The notes below the pieces were generated by a model. That model did no database searches and was not told the DNA's origin. It saw only the letters and a list, made by a program, of their open reading frames with translations. Shown here one piece after another: positions 22,963 through 35,814 of a stretch of DNA of 64,000 nucleotides. Every line of letters begins with the position of its first letter. Within the stretch, counting starts at the first letter, position 1. Source of the DNA: Aurelia coerulea (Eukaryota; Cnidaria; Scyphozoa; Semaeostomeae; Ulmaridae); assembly GCA_039566865.1 (NCBI GenBank), contig CM076959.1, forward strand, positions 14,057,501 through 14,121,500, written 5' to 3'. Made by a program: the position numbers and the translations under genes.

Positions 22963-24462
22963 AAGGTGGATTATTTAATTTTACAGAGCATTTTTCTGCA
23001 AAGGAATACAAGCTAATGATATGTGCTAAAAGTACAAGTTTAAAATGCAAACATAGGAATTATGAAAGAGCCGTGCCAAAATTTGACGGGATGGGAATAG
23101 CAAATCAAGGCAAAAAAGGAGAGAACCTCTTTGAGGTTGCATCCAATGTTGGTGGTAGCATCCAAAATGGCTGTATACAAATATCATTCTTAATTTACCA
23201 GTTCTTTTTGTTTCTCGAGTTTTTCGTTCTCTTCCTTTCTTGTAAGTTTACCTTTCATTTCATCTACTTGGTTCTCGTTATTGATTCTATTTCGATCCAT
23301 GTTCATATCATTTCTTCAATCCACTCTCTGTAGCTTCTGTTGTCCTGTCTGCAAACTCTGATTCAATCAAATTTGCTTCATTTTCCTAATGCCTTTTCAA
23401 AGAGTTCCCTATTTCCATTTCTCATGTTCCCATTCTTTCATCTGCTCAGTTCTTCCTATTGACTCTTGTTCTTCTATGTCTGTATCACTCCCACCCCCCT
23501 CATTTGGGTCTTTCTGTTGTTCAATCATCTCTTTTCCTCTTTTAGGAATTCCTTCCCTCTCTGTACTCTCGTCAATCCACGTTCGTTAATTATGTGCATT
23601 ATTTCCATCATTTATTACAAGAGAGTCAAATTTTCCGAAGCCTACCTAAATGGACTCTCCTTACGTAAGTTCTGTCACATCATGCCATAATGTCTCTGGA
23701 TCCGTCATTAGTACAATATCACAACCATGGATGAAAAATGGATACTTGCTAGATGTTTTATGCGTCTAATCCAAATAATCAATGTCTTCTCTTGCATTCC
23801 GTTGTCCTCCTCATTCAGTTCAAGAGATTCTCTCCTATTTTGCATTGATGTTCTATTCGTGTGATATGAAACCTTTGATATATTCGACAAACCGATAAGA
23901 CAAATTCAAAGAATCTAGGTACGCCGGGGACTAGTTTTGCTTGGTAAATAATGACAACAACAAGAATGGGGACTTGTTTTGCCCAGGAGCCCTAAAATTT
24001 GGTCCAACATTGCCATGAATTTCATATTTTATTCCTGAAAGTACGGAAATCCTTTTGGAAACACCAAATATCTGAACAACTGAACAACGACACTATGGAG
24101 CCTAGTTTTGTCGATGAAAATATGAAAGAACTGTTGAACGAAAAAAGGGATAACCGATGATCGAATTTTGAGTGAGTTTGACAAAAGAGTTGGTTTTACT
24201 TTTCTTAACTTGCGAGAAGGGAGGGGTGAGTGTTCTTGATGCAACTTGGATCTATTGTAACCCCGGCTGCTCTTTCATAATGTCCCGTGCTTGCAATTAC
24301 AATGTAAAGTAGCTTGCATTAACAAATAAGACTACAAGAACTAACAACAATGGATCTAATTGGTAAATATTTTCATCTGACACTGGCCACACAAAGTCAG
24401 CATATGAGATTTGACAGAGTAAACATGAAAATGTTGAAGGTGACAAAGAAACAGTACAAGTA
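22963..24462. other. Stretch without a supportable gene
   Basis: The TC-rich plus-strand segment at 23200-23600 gives low-complexity frames only. I see no splice-bounded exon and no clear repeat. Confidence 0.5.
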
Positions 24463-24896
24463 CCGTAAAAGTAAAAGCTCTATTAAGCCCCCTCTCTACT
24501 AAGCCCCCTCTCTACTAAGCCCCCTCTCTTATAAGCCCCCTCCCTGAGCCAAAATTCTTAATAAGCCCCTTCTCTATGACGCCCCCCCCCCAACTTCTAT
24601 CAAATTCCAGAGGTTACCGAAGATTTGCTATCTATTGAGCTAAATAAGTTTGCACATTAAATTTGATATGGTTTGAGCTGAAACTGTGTCGATTTTATGT
24701 ATTTGACGCGTAAAATTGTATGTTGAACCCGCAAAATATGGTGTAAAAGAACTAAAAAGCTATCATATATATCCTTGTCATTTGATTTAGTATATGAGCC
24801 CCTTTCTCTAAGAAGACCCCTCTCTCTTAAGCCCCCCTCTGGAGTGTCCAAAATGAAATAAGCCCCCGGGGGCTTAATAGAGCTTTTACGGTATTT
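24463..24896. mobile_element. AAGCCCCC-family MITE
   Basis: Ends TACCGTAAAAG and CTTTTACGGTA, with AGCTCTATTAAGCCCC and GGGGGCTTAATAGAGCT just inside them. Both arms carry strings of (C)TAAGCCCCCTCTC. The middle (CAAATTCCAGAGGTTACC, TTTGACGCGTAAAATTGTATG) recurs at 13471-13690, 31542-31916 and 56783-57043. A TA duplication is likely. Confidence 0.8.
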
Positions 24897-27770
24897 CAAT
24901 AGCCCGTCCCAAGTCAAATTGATGTTTTCGCGGATGCTCGATGAAAATGGAGCGAAGCTAAAACAAGGCTTTTTTTACGGACAAAGAAAGTATATGGCGT
25001 CCAGTGCAATAGTGAACTGATGAATTTGCGTCGCAAATGATTCGAACACAACAACTGCGATACGCGTTTGAATTTGGCGCATCTGATGATTTGCTTTGAC
25101 CAGTGTCAGACGAAAATCTTAATCATTTATAACTCTGGATCTCATGGCAGGCGTGATTACGTCAGAAGGAAATGAAAGGTATTGAATCTGAAGGAAACAT
25201 TTGGGATATGAAACTTGTGCAAAAACGTTATGTAAGGGAGTGTGGAATTGTGAAGCCTAACTTGGAAAGACATTTACTTGCGTGGAACATAAACAGAAAA
25301 AGTAAACATTTTTCTGAGGCACGAACTAGTTCACGTTTTATTGGATCTTATATCTTCTTCATAGATTATTTTCGGATGATATAGACGAAGGACTTACAGA
25401 AACCCAAGCATGCCACAAGTCCCAGAGTAATAAATGAATGCTCCCTAGAAAATGGATACCTTAATCAACTTAATTTTCAACAGAAATTCGCAAAACATAA
25501 ATACTAAAATGACTAACGAACCAACTGAGACCTTGCGTTGCTAAGGGAACGTCTCGGCGAAATTTTCGCGCAATATTCGGTTGATATTTTCAAGCACGGA
25601 AATTTTCGCAAATATTGTTGTTGACGCATCTGTGTAAATATGCAAAATGAGCGCAGTATGAGGCTAATCATTAATCAGAAGTTTTGAAAGAATTTACCGA
25701 TCCTTCTTCCAGAAAGAAATAAAAGAAGAAGATCTCTTCCACGGACTTCTAACAGGGCAAAAGAAACAAAAGCATAACAGATGCTCCAAAACAAACTTCA
25801 ATTGTTGACAGCCAAAACACAACGAAGCTGTTTGCCGAAAAGAACAATCGTTCTTCGACAACTTTAAGGGCTCCGTCGCCAAACTGTAAACAAATCTGTA
25901 AACACCGTCAAATCTGTGTCCGTTGCTCCCCATCGTTTTCTGCAGTTTGTTTGGTGGCTTCACCCAAGCCACCAAAAAGTGCTCGTTAAAAATCCACTTG
26001 TATCCAAGCAATCGTAAAAGATATCAATGTTTGGTTTTTCCCTATAAAGTACAAAGATTTATCTTCAAAATGGTGCTTTTATTTTCGAAAATAAACAGGT
26101 AAATGTCTGTGTGATATTGTCCATCAAAAAACCTCAAAATTACCGTTTCGACCGAAATTTGGAGACGGAGAAGGGGCTGTATAACCTAACCTTAAAAAAC
26201 ATGATTTTGTCGCCCTAATGCAGACAAACAGCAGCAGATATATTACAAATAAAGATATTTTTTTACGGGTTTGAAATTCGTAGAATTAGCCAGTGAATCA
26301 GATCTTTTATTCCATCAACCATTACATTGATATAACTGGATTCTGAGCCACAAGTTTTGGATGACGTTTAGCCCAAGCACACGAAAGCCCACTGCAGGCT
26401 TTAAAAGTTATGATACGCGTCCTTTGTTTACTAACATCTTGTACAGCCCATTTAAAGATAGGATAAACAACCCAGCTATATTTCGACGTTTAATTGGATC
26501 TTTAAACTGTTAGGAAACGAGACATAGTACAAAATGGCCGTGCTGTTGGCTGCCAAAAATGTGAGATTGATTTGGAGCATCCATTATACCAAATCATTTC
26601 GCTATTAGGTACCGCATGCAGCGAAATTTTATAAGAGACTGAAACGATGGCAAAGTGTTAGCTTTTTTGCTCAAAACAGGAAACAGCTTTTGGCGCAGCT
26701 TGAAGTTTGTTGGTGTAAAATTTGATCACCTGATAATCGCTTAAATCTTGGTACAAAAATAGCACTCAAATAACTTACGCCGCTTGAATTCGCATTTCAA
26801 ACCTTAGGGGATTCCTGGCATTGATGCAGTATTCGAACAGTACTCAGTTGGTTCATAGATCATTTACAGATGAGCCATTTCGAGCTTTTAAAACTAGCCT
26901 TATATATTTGTAACCAAAATCTATTTTCCGCAGATTTTCAAGGAGCTAACCCATAAATGGAAAGGACTATTTGTATGAAATTCGATTCAAACTGTATCAA
27001 ATGTTTTTCAGAGAAATTTTGGGAGATTCTGAGGGAGATACAAAACTGAACATGCTCTTATCTATTTCGCTGCAAAATTCATTTCCTACAGTACAAGCTT
27101 TGCTCTTTTAAGGTGCATGACTTGCCTTTGAAAGAACTGTTTTATTCGAAATGGCTCCATCTATGGCAGAATGCAGTCTTCATTAACACAGCGAAGTAGC
27201 CGAAAACAAGACAAATGAGCTGGATAAATGATAACGCAAGCACTTCTTGGGTTCGGGTGTGAATCGAGACATTTTGGAGCAAACGAAAAAACCATGAATT
27301 CAGCTCTTTGTTCGAAATCAAGGGTGAAGCAAAAATTTCTGCTTGTTTTAGTGGAATTAGCAGACACTGCAAATTACCAGTTTGAGCAGAGTTTTCTAAG
27401 CATATCCCCGTAATTCCTCTCTGCCTTGCCCAAGTTTTAAATCTATCTGGAACCAATTTAATATGCCACTTTTTGCTGACAAGATTTGCATTCTACCGGC
27501 TTTTAACTGCTTACAAATATAATACTCCCTCTGGCTTCAAAGCAAGTTCAAATTTTCTTCCACTTTATGTAATTTGTTGAGAGTGTGTGTTCATTCAAAG
27601 TCCGATCTTCATCCATTTCTCGCTTCTGCTTGTCTTCACCTGCTCCATGCAAAACTCCATGTTCATCCTTCCTTTGTAATAACTCCTGCTCTTCTTTCCT
27701 ATCAAAATAAAGCAAACACATTTAAAGGGGCTGCACACACATGCAATTGTAAAATTTGTAAATAGTGTTG
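24897..27770. other. Unique-looking stretch, no confirmed gene
   Basis: The 105-residue minus frame at 25694-26011 is the best open frame but has no domain I can name. ATGGCCGTGCTGTTGGCTG at 26534 could be a first exon before a GTGAGA donor, but no partner was found. Nothing else is supportable. Confidence 0.4.
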
Positions 27771-28264
27771 CTGTAAATTAGTTTAAGTTATACCCTATTC
27801 ACACTGGCAAGCTAAACCAGTTTAATCTAGCACGTTATCGAATGGGGCCGTCTAATTGGTCAATCACATAATTCGAATGCATTTGATTGGTTAAGATTTA
27901 ACCAGGTTAGATAAAGTTGGTTTATCTGTGCGAATGTGAATGCAGTATGGCATAGACATTAGTTGATATGTATTAGTTTGTGCCTTCTGGCACAAATTAC
28001 GTTACGAGTATATTCAACTGTAAATAAAGTGATTATAAAGTGATTATCATTATTATTAAAGGGACTGCACAACCCGTCCTCTCTGCGTGGCACTGCGAGT
28101 CAAATCATCGAATGTGTTTAGGCTCAACACAACAGCCAATAACGATTTCACAAAGAGAATAGTAATACAAAGTATCTACGACAATCTCTGTAATCGAAGC
28201 CTTGGTGGAGGATTTGTTTAATTGGTTCAACGCCGAATATTTAAGAGTTTTAATGGATGTCAAA

Positions 28265-28760
28265 AGTTCTGAAATTATGAGGGATTTTCTCGAGAAAGCC
28301 TCTTCAAGAAACCTTCAAAATGTGCCCAAAAATCACAAACAAATTTCCCAAGCATTTCTGCCTTCACATGGCCTTACAGCAATGACTTCTGCATCCTACT
28401 ACGTCCTATCCTCTTAGGAGGATGATCAAGTCTACCCCTGGTATCAATAACCTTTTTAGGGGGATTCAATTCTCCCAAGACGACAAAATAAGTGAATTTA
28501 TGTGAGTGTCATCAATTTTAGGAAGTAAAATGTGCTCATTGTTTTCATTCGTTTTTGCAGGTTTTTGGTAGGGGCTTTCTGCAGAAAATCTCCCATATCC
28601 ACGGGAAGGAATGGCCGATTAAAGCCGGGTGAATTACCCAGCTTAATTGAACATATTGGCAAAAAATAAGACAGTTTTGAATATCATTGCTTTGAAATTC
28701 AGGGATCAGCGGTCTTCCAAACGGGGATTCTTTATTTTGATTGACCCGGTATAGTCTATT
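28265..28760 (+). pseudogene. Exon-carrying dispersed repeat, copy 2
   Basis: Homologous to 10880-11330. The exon at about 28562 keeps the TTTTTGCAG acceptor, encodes VFGRGFLQKISHIHGKEWP, and ends before GTGAAT. The preceding GINNLFRGI(P/Q)FSQ(E/D)DK-like block is also present. No terminal exon resembling 14649-14787 follows, so I regard it as a duplicated fragment. Confidence 0.55.
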
Positions 28761-29149
28761 CACTAAACTCATGGAAAATGTTGAGTTCATAGTCTGATTA
28801 ACCATCATTTAGGGTGCAAAATAAGTGATAATCTATGCCCATTTTCATTCAAACTTAGATCAACAAATTTTTCAGAATAGTGCTCTTTTGTGATATAAAA
28901 AAGACAGCTTAAAAGAGGGGACACGAGTTTCATACCGGCACGAGTCTCATATGTTGGGTCTCATGTAGAGGGCCCCTAATGTGAAGCTAAAACTAAATAA
29001 TCGGGTGTGACCCAAAAAGGTGAAACTTTTGGAAAATCACTGAAAATTAAGTGTGTTAATCTTAAAAGCAGAAAGGACCATAAGCGCAAAGCTACAACTT
29101 GAGATTGCAAAATCTCTTAAACTAATTTGAAACTCGGTGCACAAGAACA

Positions 29150-29465
29150 AGGGCAGATTTTGTAATACAATAGCAACAGTTGCGTTTGATCGACACCTCA
29201 ATTCAAAGCGATTAGCGGATGCAGACAAAGGAAATTCTCTCAACCAGTAATTCAAAACAAACAAAGCCGCAAAAGTTTCCCCGAAACTAGTAGGGCAAAC
29301 TCTCGCCTTGTGCAAGCGAAAGATGGTTTTTAAGAGAAGTTATGTGCTTATAGGGAAAGAAGAAGGGTAAATCTAAAGCTCTGTCGCTTAGATTATGTTT
29401 ATTTGATTTAGGAGCTGTTTTGTAATCGTTTCGTTTTAAGCCCTAAAGACGCGAGAATTACAATG
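29150..29465 (+). mobile_element. Truncated foldback of family F1
   Basis: The left arm (ACAAGGGCAGATTTTGTAAT onward) and centre of the 34492-type subfamily are present, including TAATCGTTTCG and GCGAGAATTACAATGCC. The right arm is absent. Confidence 0.7.
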
Positions 29466-30378
29466 CCTTCTGCTCGGTTCTCAACGAGTTTCACGCTTTT
29501 AGTTACCCAGTATATCCCTATTTTGAAACATTTCCAAATGACATTACTCTCTCGCTTGCTTGAAGCTTCTGAGACTTTGGTCGCAATTCTAGGCCCAGTT
29601 CATACTGCTCCGTTTTCGTACGAAAACGGAGGGAAACTTATCGGTTTTCGCATTGCGTTCACATTGCCCCGCTGTGAAAACAGAGCTTTTCAAAAATGCT
29701 AATGAAAACGCATAAACTTGAAAATGGTGAGTCTTGAAAACGGTTCGGTTTCAGTCTGAACGCAAAAAAACAAAGTCATTTGAAAACGCTTCACATTTCT
29801 TTGCATAGGCTTGTGATTGGCGCCTTTTTGACAGCTACAAACAAAAGGCTTTGTTTTGGTTACTGCTTTATTGACCTTATTTACGCTGCAGCTAAATTCA
29901 TGCATCGCTGAGTCTGTATGACCCTGATTTCCTTGGATAAAGCGAATTAGCACAAACTTCTGGAATATACAATAGAGATCTTTATCGGTTTTATTTTCAT
30001 TCATCCAAGGGGACAGATTGCCTTTAATAAACTAAGTTTTTCTTGAAAATTATTTCATGTTCTATCAAAAAGTTTAGAAATTACGATGCTTTTAATTTTC
30101 TTTCAAAATTTTTCTTGAATTCTTAGAACAAAAGAAAGCACTAATTCTGAAGATATTGAAGATACCAGAAAAGTCCAATGGTAAAATCACAGCAAAATAG
30201 CTAAGGTTTTCTTGAAGCCATTCAGTTAAAAGGGATAGGTCAAAGAACTTTAAACCCACCTTTTAAAGATTTGAAACATATGCTCTGATCGATGGCCAGG
30301 GTGAAACATTTACCCTTCATTTTCTTTCGTACTGAAAACATCGTAGAAATGATTGAAAAATCAGTGAAGCTGACTTAC

Positions 30379-30626
30379 CAGTAGATCCATGCCAAATAGC
30401 TTCATATGGCAAAATGTGCTTCCACAACCAAACTTCCGAGTACACACAATACAGATGTACAGCAGCTACCAACGGGAGCAGTCTAGCAGCAAAGATTGGC
30501 CTTAATGGAAATCAAGTCCAGTCAAGCAGTCTTGCGTCAGGGCTCAATATCCGTATTCTTGCATTGTGCTTGATTCTTAGGTAGTATCCCATTTGAATGG
30601 TTGAGTTTGGCGTTGATCTTCCTTTT
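30379..30626 (-). repeat. Splice-site-flanked module, copy A
   Basis: Read on minus, it begins after acceptor TTCTCTTTCTCGTTAACAG and ends at donor CTG|GTAAGTCAG. Copies B (34065-34330), C (35185-35633) and D (37329-37577) keep equivalent acceptors and GTAAGT or GTAAAT donors and share the body (CCAATCATTCAAATGGGAC-like, CTGTATTGTGTGT, GAAGTTTGG). In most copies no long frame spans the whole module. Possibly duplicated non-coding exons or an exon-like transposon fragment. Confidence 0.5.
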
Positions 30627-30882
30627 CTGTTAACGAGAAAGAGAAAATCGTAAGCGATGATTAGGTTGCAGCATATACAGACGTAACAAAAAATTGCTTG
30701 ATAAGAAAGTAAACAAAAATAATATTATGAAAGGGCTTCATCGTAAAACAATCCTGTGTCTAAGATCTTGAATTAATTCTAAACAGTACGATCTTGCTAA
30801 TTGACTGAATATTTACAGAGTTGTGAGATTGGGAGTTCAAGTTTGTGTGAAAGCTGTAATCAGAGGCTTCTTGATAGCATTA

Positions 30883-31480
30883 ACAAGGGCAGATTTTGTA
30901 ATACAATAGCATGAGTTGCTTTTGTTGACACCTCAATTCAAAGCAATTAGCGATTGCAGACAAAGGAAATTCTCTCGACCAGCAATTCAAAACAAACAAA
31001 GCCGCAAAAGTTTCTTTGAAACCCAGGTAGCTAGCTCGCTCGTTGTGCATTCCAGAAACTGTTTTTAAGGGCAAACATGAGCGTAGATCGAAAGAAGAAG
31101 GATGCATCTACATATCTGCCGCGGGCATTTTATTTGTTTGGTTCAAAAGCCGTTTCGGAGGCGATTCAATTCTCTTATTTTTTTGGGTGTTTTCAAAACA
31201 TTTATGGCTCAGCTTCTGGACCAAAAAAATAAAATGCCCGCGGCAGATGTGTAGATATATCCTTCTTCTTTCGATCTATGCTCATGTTTGCCCTTAAAAA
31301 TATGTTTTGGAATGCACAGCGAGCGAGCTAGCTACCTGGGTTTCAGAGAAAATGTTGAGGCTTTGTTTGTTTTTTGAATTACTGGTTGATAGAATTTCCT
31401 TTGTCTGTGATCGCTAATCGCTTTGAATTGAGGTGTCAACAAAAGCAACTCGTGCTATTGTATTGCAAAATCTGCCCTTC
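30883..31480. mobile_element. Foldback family F1, copy 2 (598 bp)
   Basis: Inverted arms start ACAAGGGCAGATTTTGTAAT and end with the complement. TTGATAGCATTA (30871-30882) on the left and TTGACAGCATTA (31481-31492) on the right form a ~12-base target duplication with one mismatch. Length equals copy 1. Confidence 0.85.
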
Positions 31481-31541
31481 TTGACAGCATTACAGTGAAA
31501 GTAGCATGGAAATATTCTAACCTTTTCCAAAATATATTCAC

Positions 31542-31916
31542 CCGTAAAAGCTGTATTAAGCCCCCCACCCCACCCGGGGATTATTTAATTTTGGACACTT
31601 AGAGGGTGGGCTTAAAAGAAAGGGGGCTTATTACAGAGGGAGGCTTGTTCACAACATCAAATTAAAATGATATATATGACAGCTTTTCTGTTGTTCAAGC
31701 CATATTTTGCATATTCAACATACAATTTTACGAGTCAAATACATAAAGTCGACACAGTCTTATCCCAAACCATATCAAGATTAACATCAAAATTAACAGC
31801 AAGGAGGGCTTAATATAGAGGGGGGGGGGCTTATTTACAATTTTGGCTCAGAGGGAAGGGGCTTATTAGAGAGGGGGCTTAATAGAGAGGGGGCTACATA
31901 GAGCTTTTACGGTAGG
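31542..31916. mobile_element. AAGCCCCC-family MITE
   Basis: CCGTAAAAGCTGTATTAAGCC on the left and AGAGCTTTTACGGTA on the right, with GGGGGCTTAATAGAGAG strings inside the right arm. Homologous in its middle to 24463-24896, in the opposite orientation. Confidence 0.75.
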
Positions 31917-32152
31917 TTACGATGGTTTAAATTTTTTTCAAAACAATTTTCTAAAATTCTCAAGAGAAAGAAAAGCTCTTGGATTCTGAAAATAATGAAA
32001 CTTTCGGAAAAGCCCAACAGTAGAATTACAGTAAAGTAACCAAAACACCTGTCAAGCCATTCAGCCCAAAGAAAGAAGCAATAGCCATTTACACTGTCCT
32101 TTCTAAGCATAGGGCTCGAATATTTGCAAACTTCAAAGCTAAATCAAGAGCG

Positions 32153-32494
32153 CGCACCTTGTAGAAGTGTGTTTATTCCCAGTACTGTTTTCATGACATA
32201 GTACACGGAGCAATTGCTTTCCTATTAATCTGTGTATATCTAAAGAAAACTTTTTTAATTAAGAAAAGATTTTTTAGTTATGATTTTCAAATTCTAACGT
32301 CTGTTAGTGTTGACCAATCAAAATCACGCTGTCTGGTTCCCTGTGGTCATCTCGTATAACAGTTGATCTCGTATTACGTCAACACCGGAATTTGAAACCA
32401 CAAAATTATTCTTACGTCATCTTGACCTTGACAGGACAGACTCTGTGTACTGGGTCACGAAACAGAACTGGGAATAAACACAATCCCTACAAGG
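32153..32494. mobile_element. Inverted-repeat MITE (GTTTATTCCCAGT ends)
   Basis: GTGTGTTTATTCCCAGTACTG on the left is mirrored by AACTGGGAATAAACAC on the right, with CTTGTAG and CTACAAG continuing the inversion outward. The interior has no coding potential. Confidence 0.6.
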
Positions 32495-33488
32495 TAGGCA
32501 CCCTTGATTAAATGTGTAAAATGTTATTGCCTAATTCTTTAAATTGAATAGATCGAAGGGAACTTTAGCTAATTAGATATAATTTCAGAATGAAAAATTT
32601 GAAGTTGTAACATCATAAAATTGCTAAATCGTAAACCACAAAAGCTATAGACTTTTGCTCGCTGCCATCTTGTAGATCTTCAATAACGGAGTATTTCTTG
32701 TGTTGGTCATTTTAACATTCCTCAATCAGTTTACAACTAATGGTGCTTTTAATCTTTAGCAAAGCTTCAGAGACCACCTCTCGTACGTCCGTTCATAAAA
32801 CTTAAAAACGCTGTAACTCCAAAAATAATGATGCTATCAAAACTGCATTTTCTGGAATTACGGCAAACGACCTTGAGGTCCCTTCGATCTATTCGGTTGA
32901 AAGAGTTAGGCAATAATAGTTTACACACTAAATTTCAAAGTTTTGCAAATATTCGAGCCATAAGCTACCTTTTTAAAGAGTTTACACGTATATCCCTCAG
33001 TGGCCATTCACCCGGGTTGAAAAATTCACTTGAATGTCTTTCCATATAAAACATCGTTGAATGCAGCAAGAACAAAATAGCAAAATAGAGAAACCACTTT
33101 CATATTTGAAACCTTCATGCAAAAGGTACAGGGTGTCCCAAAAAAATTGTGCCCCGTTTTGAAGATTGAGAAATGGTGCAACCATCCTCCCTCATATAAG
33201 AAACTTCTCAGTGATAAGTAGCCTGATGAGGTTAGGAAGGTTTCTTATAAAATGAATTCATATTTGATAATCTTATCAGGTGCCATTTTTTAAAAATGTT
33301 TAGATTTCATGCAAAAGCATCTCCATCTGTATATACTTGGCACGTATGCTATGGTTGAGTAAAAGTTTAGAGACAATGCTAGGTAAAAAGAACGTACTGT
33401 TCGATAGTGTTTGCTCTGGGTTTCTTTAAAGATTGAAATTGAAATCACTGAAGATTTCTGAACCACGTGGTAAGAAACCACGGGTTGC

Positions 33489-33900
33489 AGGATAAATTCA
33501 AGCTACCCATGAATGAACTAAATTGGTATGACACAAAAAATATAAATCACCTTGTCTCTTTCTTGTGTTTGTCTTCTTCTTTAACTTCTGGAGCAGCAAA
33601 TAAATAAGCTTCTTTCAGGTCTAACACACTTCGAATGTTGTTTAATTCACCCGCCAAAATCTCAAATTACAAAATCTCGTCCTGCTTTCACGAGATTTTT
33701 TCATTTGAGACTTTGGCGGGTGAATTAAACAACGCTCGAAGTGTGTTGGACCTGAAAGAAGCTTATTTATTTGCTGCCCCAGAAGGTAAAGATGGAGACA
33801 AACACAAGAAAGAGACAAGGTGATTTATATTCATTGCGTTATACCAATTTAGTTCATTCATGTGTAGCCTACATTTAATTGCACTACACGCAATAAGAAG
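33489..33900. repeat. Inverted duplication carrying an exon in each arm
   Basis: The two arms mirror each other around 33685. Each contains a 110-base exon-like unit (33551-33660 on minus, 33710-33819 on plus) bounded by a TTTGAG acceptor and an ACAAG|GTGATT donor. Both encode LAGELNN(I/A)RSVLDLKEA followed by YLFAAPE and DKHKKET. The frame is conserved despite substitutions (VKEE versus GKDG), which suggests protein-level selection before duplication. Intron flanks are duplicated too. Gene of origin not recognised. Confidence 0.6.
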
Positions 33901-34064
33901 ATTTTTTTGATAGCCTAAATTTATCCTACAATCCGCAAAGAAATCTTTTAGCCTGTTTCCAGATTAATGACCTTTTAATAAGAAACTAAACAGGTTGGTT
34001 TGAATGAACTGGTTTCTATTTTGCGGGTTCCTACTGTAACTGAAAATCAATATAGCAGACTTAC

Positions 34065-34330
34065 CATAAATTCAAGGCCAAAAAGCTTCATATGGCAAAG
34101 CATGCTTCCATGACCAAACGTCTCAGTGTTACACATACAATACGGATTTACATCATTTATCATCAGGAGAAGTATAGCGGCAATGACTGCTCCACAAATA
34201 AGGTCAGTTCAAACCAAGTTATGTCGTTCTAGGGCTCACACGCTCCAGCTCAATTTTTAGCAGTTGACGTTCTCACTGACCTTGAGATCTTTGCTTGTGT
34301 TCCATTTGAACGGTTGATGGATCTTCTTTC
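34065..34330 (-). repeat. Splice-site-flanked module, copy B
   Basis: Acceptor CTTTTCTTATATCAACAG and donor ATG|GTAAGTCTG on minus. This copy alone has a clean frame to the donor in its last ~130 bases (AAILLLMINDVNPYCMCN, then HMKLFGLEFM), with a hydrophobic start and several cysteines. Confidence 0.45.
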
Positions 34331-34491
34331 CTGTTGATATAAGAAAAGTAAATGAGGCTTTGTTAAGAGCGCCTGACCATCTCTTGTTTCCCAAAGACAT
34401 CTACGCCAGAGGATGCTCAAATGGTCAGTAAATTTGCGAATAAATTCTTCCTATATGAGCTTGATATTTCAATTTCAATGATATTCCAAAC

Positions 34492-35090
34492 AACAATGGC
34501 AGATTTTTGTAACACAATAGCAGCAGTTCCTTTTGATTGACACCTCAATTCAAAGCGATTAGCGACTGCAGACAAAGGGAATTGTCTCGACCAGTAATTC
34601 AAAACAAACAAAGCCGCGAAAGTTTCCCCGAAACCAGCCGGGCAAACTCTCGCCTTGTGCACGCATAAGGTGGTTTTAAAAGAAGTTATGTGCTTATAAC
34701 GCAAGAAGAAGGGTAAATCTAAAGATCTGCCTTGCGGATCTTGTTTATTTGATTCAGAAGCCGAGCAGAAGGCATTGTAATTCTCGCGTGTTTGGGGCTT
34801 AAATGAAACGATTACAAAATAGCTCCTGAATGAAATAAACAAAATCTGCCAGGAAGATCTTTTGATTTACCCTTCTTCTTTCGTTATAAGCACATAGTCT
34901 CTTAAAAAGATCACCTTTCGCGTGCACAAGTTGAGAGTTTGTCCTTCTGGTTTCGGGGCAATTTTTGCGGCTTCGTTTGTTTTGAATTTTTGGTTGAGAG
35001 AATTTCCTTTGTCTGCAGTCACCAGTCACTTTGAATTGAAGTGTCAATCAAAAGTAATTGATGCTATTGTATTACAGAATTCGCCATTGT
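34492..35090. mobile_element. Foldback family F1, copy 3 (599 bp)
   Basis: Arms begin AACAATGGCAGATTTTTG. The target duplication TATTCCAAAC is exact on both sides (34482-34491, 35091-35100). It represents a second subfamily, with GGGCAAACTCTCGCCTTGTG where copies 1, 2 and 4 carry GCTAGC. Confidence 0.9.
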
Positions 35091-35184
35091 TATTCCAAAC
35101 TCATTAAGGAATGATCCGTAATCGAACCATAAAGGATAAACAGTCATAGTAACAGAAAATATAAAATCAATTAGCTTCATTTAC

Positions 35185-35633
35185 CATTAAGCCAAGTCTG
35201 GTACTCTCCATATGGCAAAACATTCTTCAAAGACCAAAAGTTCTCTGTTCTACACACAGTACGGATGGAAGGCAGTTATAAGCGGGAGCAGTCTAACGAT
35301 ATGCCAATATGCCAAAACGTGCTTCCATAACCAATCTTTTCAGTACTGCACACAATATGGATGTAAAGCATTTACAAGCGGGAGCAGTCTAACGATATGC
35401 CAATATGCCAAAACGTGCTTCCACAACCAATCTTTTCAGTACTACACACAATACGGATGTAAAGCATTTACAAGCGGGAGCAGTCTAACGGCAATGATAT
35501 CTCTTTATGGAAATTAAGTCCATTCAAGTTGTTTTGCTTCAGGGCTCAATCTTCAGACGCTGCATTGTCTCTGACTTTCAGGTGGTGTCCCAAATACTGT
35601 ATGAATGATTGGTTTCGACGCTGATATTCGTTT
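35185..35633 (-). repeat. Splice-site-flanked module, copy C, internally triplicated
   Basis: Minus-strand acceptor TTCTCGTGTTTGCAG and donor ATG|GTAAATG. Its interior contains a ~92-base unit three times in tandem (about 35213-35505), each with GCGGGAGCAGTCTAACG and a GTACTRCACACA(A/G)TA segment. The repeat creates a 101-residue plus-strand frame that I do not regard as a gene. Confidence 0.6.
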
Positions 35634-35814
35634 CTGCAAACACGAGAAGAAAATCATCAGCAAAGATTAGCATATACCTGGTGTTCCAATAAAAAGTGCT
35701 CCCATTTGAAAAATCGCCAACATTTGATTATCACACCTATCATAAAGTTTATTCAATTATCAAAATATATTTAAAAGATGATAAAATGTTTGGATTTTAT
35801 CATGGATTTCATTC

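Noticed and set aside
26534..26608. MAVLLAAKNVRLIW... possible first exon
   Set aside because: Only an ATG and a weak GTGAGA donor; no partner exon or promoter evidence found.
35212..35517. 101-residue plus-strand frame with internal repeats
   Set aside because: Generated by a three-fold 92-base tandem duplication inside a minus-strand module; stops appear in homologous copies.
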